From Rhodoglobus vestalii (GTDB taxonomy: Bacteria; Actinomycetota; Actinomycetes; Actinomycetales; Microbacteriaceae), in the NCBI RefSeq assembly GCF_006788895.1, contig NZ_VFRA01000001.1, forward strand, positions 310,001 to 374,000: a stretch of DNA of 64,000 nucleotides. The letters are read 5' to 3'. The stretch's first letter is position 1. Each line of letters opens with the position of its first letter. Shown here piece after piece: positions 61,676 to 64,000 of this stretch. The translations under genes and the position numbers were made by a program. Under the pieces are notes generated by a model, which worked only from the letters and a program-made list of their open reading frames with translations, was not told where the DNA came from and searched no databases.

Positions 61676-63535
61676 TCAAATCGCCTTAACATCGGTGGCA
61701 GGAGACACTTCGCGGAAGACCTGTTCGGTGTTGATGCGCACGGCGTCCGACTCAAAACCAGAGTCCCGAAATACAGCCCGAATTGGCTGACGTTTTGCGA
61801 TGTCGAGCACAGCTTCGGCGGAAACTAGGTCATCAAAACAGGCGATCAGAGCGCCGCCCTCGACCACGTACACCTCGTTTTCGTGTACTAGTTCAACGCT
61901 GATCGACATCGTCAGTTCGAGGCCCCAGTCAAGAAGAACCTGAAACAGCAGGTCTTCGTTCGTGCGATCTATTTTTACGCTGGCCTCAAGTTCGTCGAGC
62001 AAAAGCTGGGCTGTATCGTCAGGCGTTCGTAAGACATCAGCCATGTTCGACGAGTCGACTCTCAGCGCACGAAATCCGATATCGAGTCCTTGCCCCGTGA
62101 GGCCGGCAGCGTCCGAGACCGCGCGCCCAGCACTCCGGATGCGCTCACGGGCCACATCAGGGATGCCTTTCTTCTGGTCGTCACCACCGTCCGGGAGTTG
62201 CACCAAGATGAATCGACGGGCTCCTCCGTCCTCAGCGTTCTGCTGGAGCACAGCGTCAGCCGTCGTGCCGGAGCCACCGAAAAAGTCCAGAACGACGTCC
62301 GCGGATGACGCTGACGTAGCGAGAGCGAGCATTCGACGAATGAGATGCGTCGGTTTCGGTGTATCGAAGACTGTATCGCCCTCGGAGAAAGCTACCCGAG
62401 CGAGCAACTCCTTCTTGGCATCCTGTGTGTGTCCCACCTCGGTGTAGGGCCAAAACGTCTGTGCGACACGGCCCTGTTTGACTTCAGTTAGGAACCGCTT
62501 GATCGCCGGTCTGCCGTTGCCATCGGAGCCGAACCACACACGATCGTCTGCGAGCATTTCCTGATATCGCGGCTCGGTATAGAGCCACGCTCGACCAGGC
62601 GGCGGCGTGAAGCGATTTCCCGCTGGCGTCGTCAGCTCATAAAACTGACTCTGGGTGGCGTGCCCGGAAGCTGCTGTAGCGTCAACCGCCTTCCACCGAC
62701 CGCGCGGATCACTATCCAAATTCTTGTATGCAGCGTCCTGGGCATCGGTTCTCGGAAGCAGATTGGAGGTCCAGTCCGCCGCATTGCGCGCGTATACATG
62801 GATGTAGTCGTGAACCGAAGCGAACTGTGTCGCGCTGTTCATCGGTGAGTACACCTTCTGCCACACAACTGTCGCTACAAAGTTGTTCGCCCCCATGGTC
62901 TCGTCAAGCAGATGTTTCAACGAAGCCGCCTCTGCATCACCGATTGACACGAAGATCACGCCATTTGGGGCTAGCAGGTTTCGGGCAAGCTTAAGCCGTG
63001 GGTACATCATGCTTAGCCAGTCGGAATGAAAACGACCGCTCGACTCGATGTTCGAGCGAACGCGCTCGCCAAGATCGTTGACCTGGCCAGAGCGCCGCAA
63101 ATACTCTTCGGCCTCTTCGGCGAAGTCATCTTCGTATACGAATCTGTCAGAACCGGTGTTATACGGCGGGTCGATAAAAATGAGCTTAACCTTGCCGAGG
63201 TAAGACTCCTGAAGCATCTTGAGCACATCGAGATTGTCACCCTCTATGAAAAGGTTCTTCGTGCTGTCGAAGTCGACGGATTCCTCGCGCACAGGACGAA
63301 GCGTCTTCGCGATCGGAGCGTTCGCAGCAAATGCTGCGGCGCGCTTTCCAGGCCAGTCAAGTTGGTAATGTTCCTGCGGTCCCTCGACAACGTGGTCGGA
63401 GAGCTCTTGGCGGAGCAGGTCAAAGTCGATGGCTTTCCTGACGTTGCCGTCAGCGTCGACGGACTCGGTGACGACGGTCGGAAACAATTCGGCGAGCTTA
63501 TCGATGTTGGCGTCGGTCAAGTCTGGCGACGTCAT
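61676..63535 (-). CDS. type III DNA methyltransferase subunit Mod
   Basis: A 619-residue adenine methyltransferase of the beta class: DPPYNTGSD (residues 122-130) comes before VVLDFFGGSGTTADAVL, with the target recognition region between. IEGDNLDVLKMLQESYLGKV is the usual lead-in. ATG at 63535 with GGAG upstream; a TTG five codons earlier is less likely. It modifies one strand of the recognition site and is needed by Res. Operon order DUF4391, Mod, Res is common for type III systems. Confidence 0.94.
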   Translation of the reverse strand: MTSPDLTDANIDKLAELFPTVVTESVDADGNVRKAIDFDLLRQELSDHVVEGPQEHYQLDWPGKRAAAFAANAPIAKTLRPVREESVDFDSTKNLFIEGDNLDVLKMLQESYLGKVKLIFIDPPYNTGSDRFVYEDDFAEEAEEYLRRSGQVNDLGERVRSNIESSGRFHSDWLSMMYPRLKLARNLLAPNGVIFVSIGDAEAASLKHLLDETMGANNFVATVVWQKVYSPMNSATQFASVHDYIHVYARNAADWTSNLLPRTDAQDAAYKNLDSDPRGRWKAVDATAASGHATQSQFYELTTPAGNRFTPPPGRAWLYTEPRYQEMLADDRVWFGSDGNGRPAIKRFLTEVKQGRVAQTFWPYTEVGHTQDAKKELLARVAFSEGDTVFDTPKPTHLIRRMLALATSASSADVVLDFFGGSGTTADAVLQQNAEDGGARRFILVQLPDGGDDQKKGIPDVARERIRSAGRAVSDAAGLTGQGLDIGFRALRVDSSNMADVLRTPDDTAQLLLDELEASVKIDRTNEDLLFQVLLDWGLELTMSISVELVHENEVYVVEGGALIACFDDLVSAEAVLDIAKRQPIRAVFRDSGFESDAVRINTEQVFREVSPATDVKAI

Positions 63536-63553
63536 GCGTAGTTTCTCCAAGGG

Positions 63554-64000
63554 TTACCTCTGCTGTTCGATTTCTTGTTGTCTAGTTTTGAGAATACGGC
63601 GCAGCTCGATCTTCCGGTTGAGCTGTGGCTCGGTGCGGAGCTTGCGTTCCAAAGCGGAGATCTCGCGTTCGAGTTTCCGCACGATCGCCAGCCTGTCAAC
63701 GATTTCAGACATGTCCTCACCGTGTCTAACCACTACCAGCGTCAGCATCTCGAAGATCGCCGCGTAGAGCCTGGGCAAGCTTATTGCTGTAGGGAGGGGG
63801 CGCCGTGGGGCGTCAGCAGGAAGCCAACCGGTCGAGTAGTAGGCACCGAGTTTCAGATGACCCGAGCCAAGCTGCTTGGGTGCTGCTGCCATGCGAACCT
63901 GAGTCCCGCTACTAACTGCTCGCGTGATCTCGAAGATGATCGGAGACTGGATGGCGTTGTCGATCGCAGACAGCACCTGATCACTGACGTCGCCCGTCTT
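63554..64000 (-). CDS. DUF4391 protein, part
   Basis: The reading is open to the right edge, so the N terminus is outside; about 148 residues are visible. AIQSPIIFEITRAVSSGTQV, KLGAYYSTGWLPADAPRRPL, LPRLYAAIFEML and the coiled C-terminal LEREISALERKL with KIELRRILKTRQQEIEQQ are typical of DUF4391, a protein of about 230 residues found next to type III Mod genes and thought to act with them. It stops 18 bases before the Mod start. Confidence 0.8.
   Translation of the reverse strand, partial: KTGDVSDQVLSAIDNAIQSPIIFEITRAVSSGTQVRMAAAPKQLGSGHLKLGAYYSTGWLPADAPRRPLPTAISLPRLYAAIFEMLTLVVVRHGEDMSEIVDRLAIVRKLEREISALERKLRTEPQLNRKIELRRILKTRQQEIEQQR

Noticed and set aside
61676..61679. TTG start of res overlapping the mod stop
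   Set aside because: Possible, but the ATG three codons later starts exactly at the family N terminus, so it was preferred.

Overview
The window looks like a chromosomal segment of a high-GC Gram-positive actinobacterium, most likely a member of the Microbacteriaceae or a close relative. This is inferred from the GC-rich coding style, frequent GTG starts, ATGA/GTGA-coupled genes, the actinobacterial OleA/OleBC/OleD arrangement, DUF4395 and baeRF-type proteins and a Thermus-type NADP isocitrate dehydrogenase. No database was searched. All names rest on motifs and remembered family features.

Layout. 0-6.4 kb: housekeeping and stress genes, namely a baeRF fragment, a PLP ammonia-lyase, a DUF427 protein, a LuxR regulator coupled to a FUSC transporter, a 29-residue CsbD-like protein with an apparent ATT start, and a spermidine-synthase-like protein. 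6.4-15.8 kb: a secreted cyanophycinase-like peptidase, then a tightly packed cluster of a polar amino acid ABC transporter, M20 peptidase, RpiR regulator and a 970-residue kinase/aminotransferase fusion. The two transcription units share an operator-like motif, so they may form one system that digests an extracellular amino acid polymer and uses the products. 15.8-17.1 kb: an FHA protein with a small partner, duplicated at 35.3-36.3 kb. 17.3-22.7 kb: a thiol/disulfide module (DUF4395, thioredoxin, DsbA-like, CcdA) around a BlaI/M56 regulatory pair, with an array of ACTAT/ATAGT dyads in the divergent promoter.

22.7-28 kb: a tyrosine phosphatase split by an in-frame TAG, a PD-(D/E)XK-like protein, an SGNH esterase and a ThrE-type exporter. 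27.8-35.2 kb: a five-gene oligopeptide ABC operon ending in a C45 autoproteolytic amidohydrolase, opposite a LacI regulator with a perfect operator palindrome between them. 36.5-42.4 kb: a DUF368 protein and the complete long-chain olefin (head-to-head hydrocarbon) genes oleA, oleBC (fused) and oleD. 42.4-47.7 kb: an alcohol dehydrogenase, an MpaB-type oxygenase, small proteins and several gene remnants.

47.7-55 kb is a scarred, mobile zone. It holds a tRNA-Pro 3'-end relic between two direct repeats (a probable attachment site), an 11-copy hexanucleotide repeat inside an IS3 remnant, a truncated acetyltransferase, an isocitrate dehydrogenase, a full IS481 element that cuts a gene, a transposase stub, a glutaminase and a full IS3 element. 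55-64 kb is a defence island on the minus strand: DUF4391, Mod and Res of a type III restriction-modification system, an ApeA-like HEPN protein and a SIR2-domain protein. It runs off the right edge.
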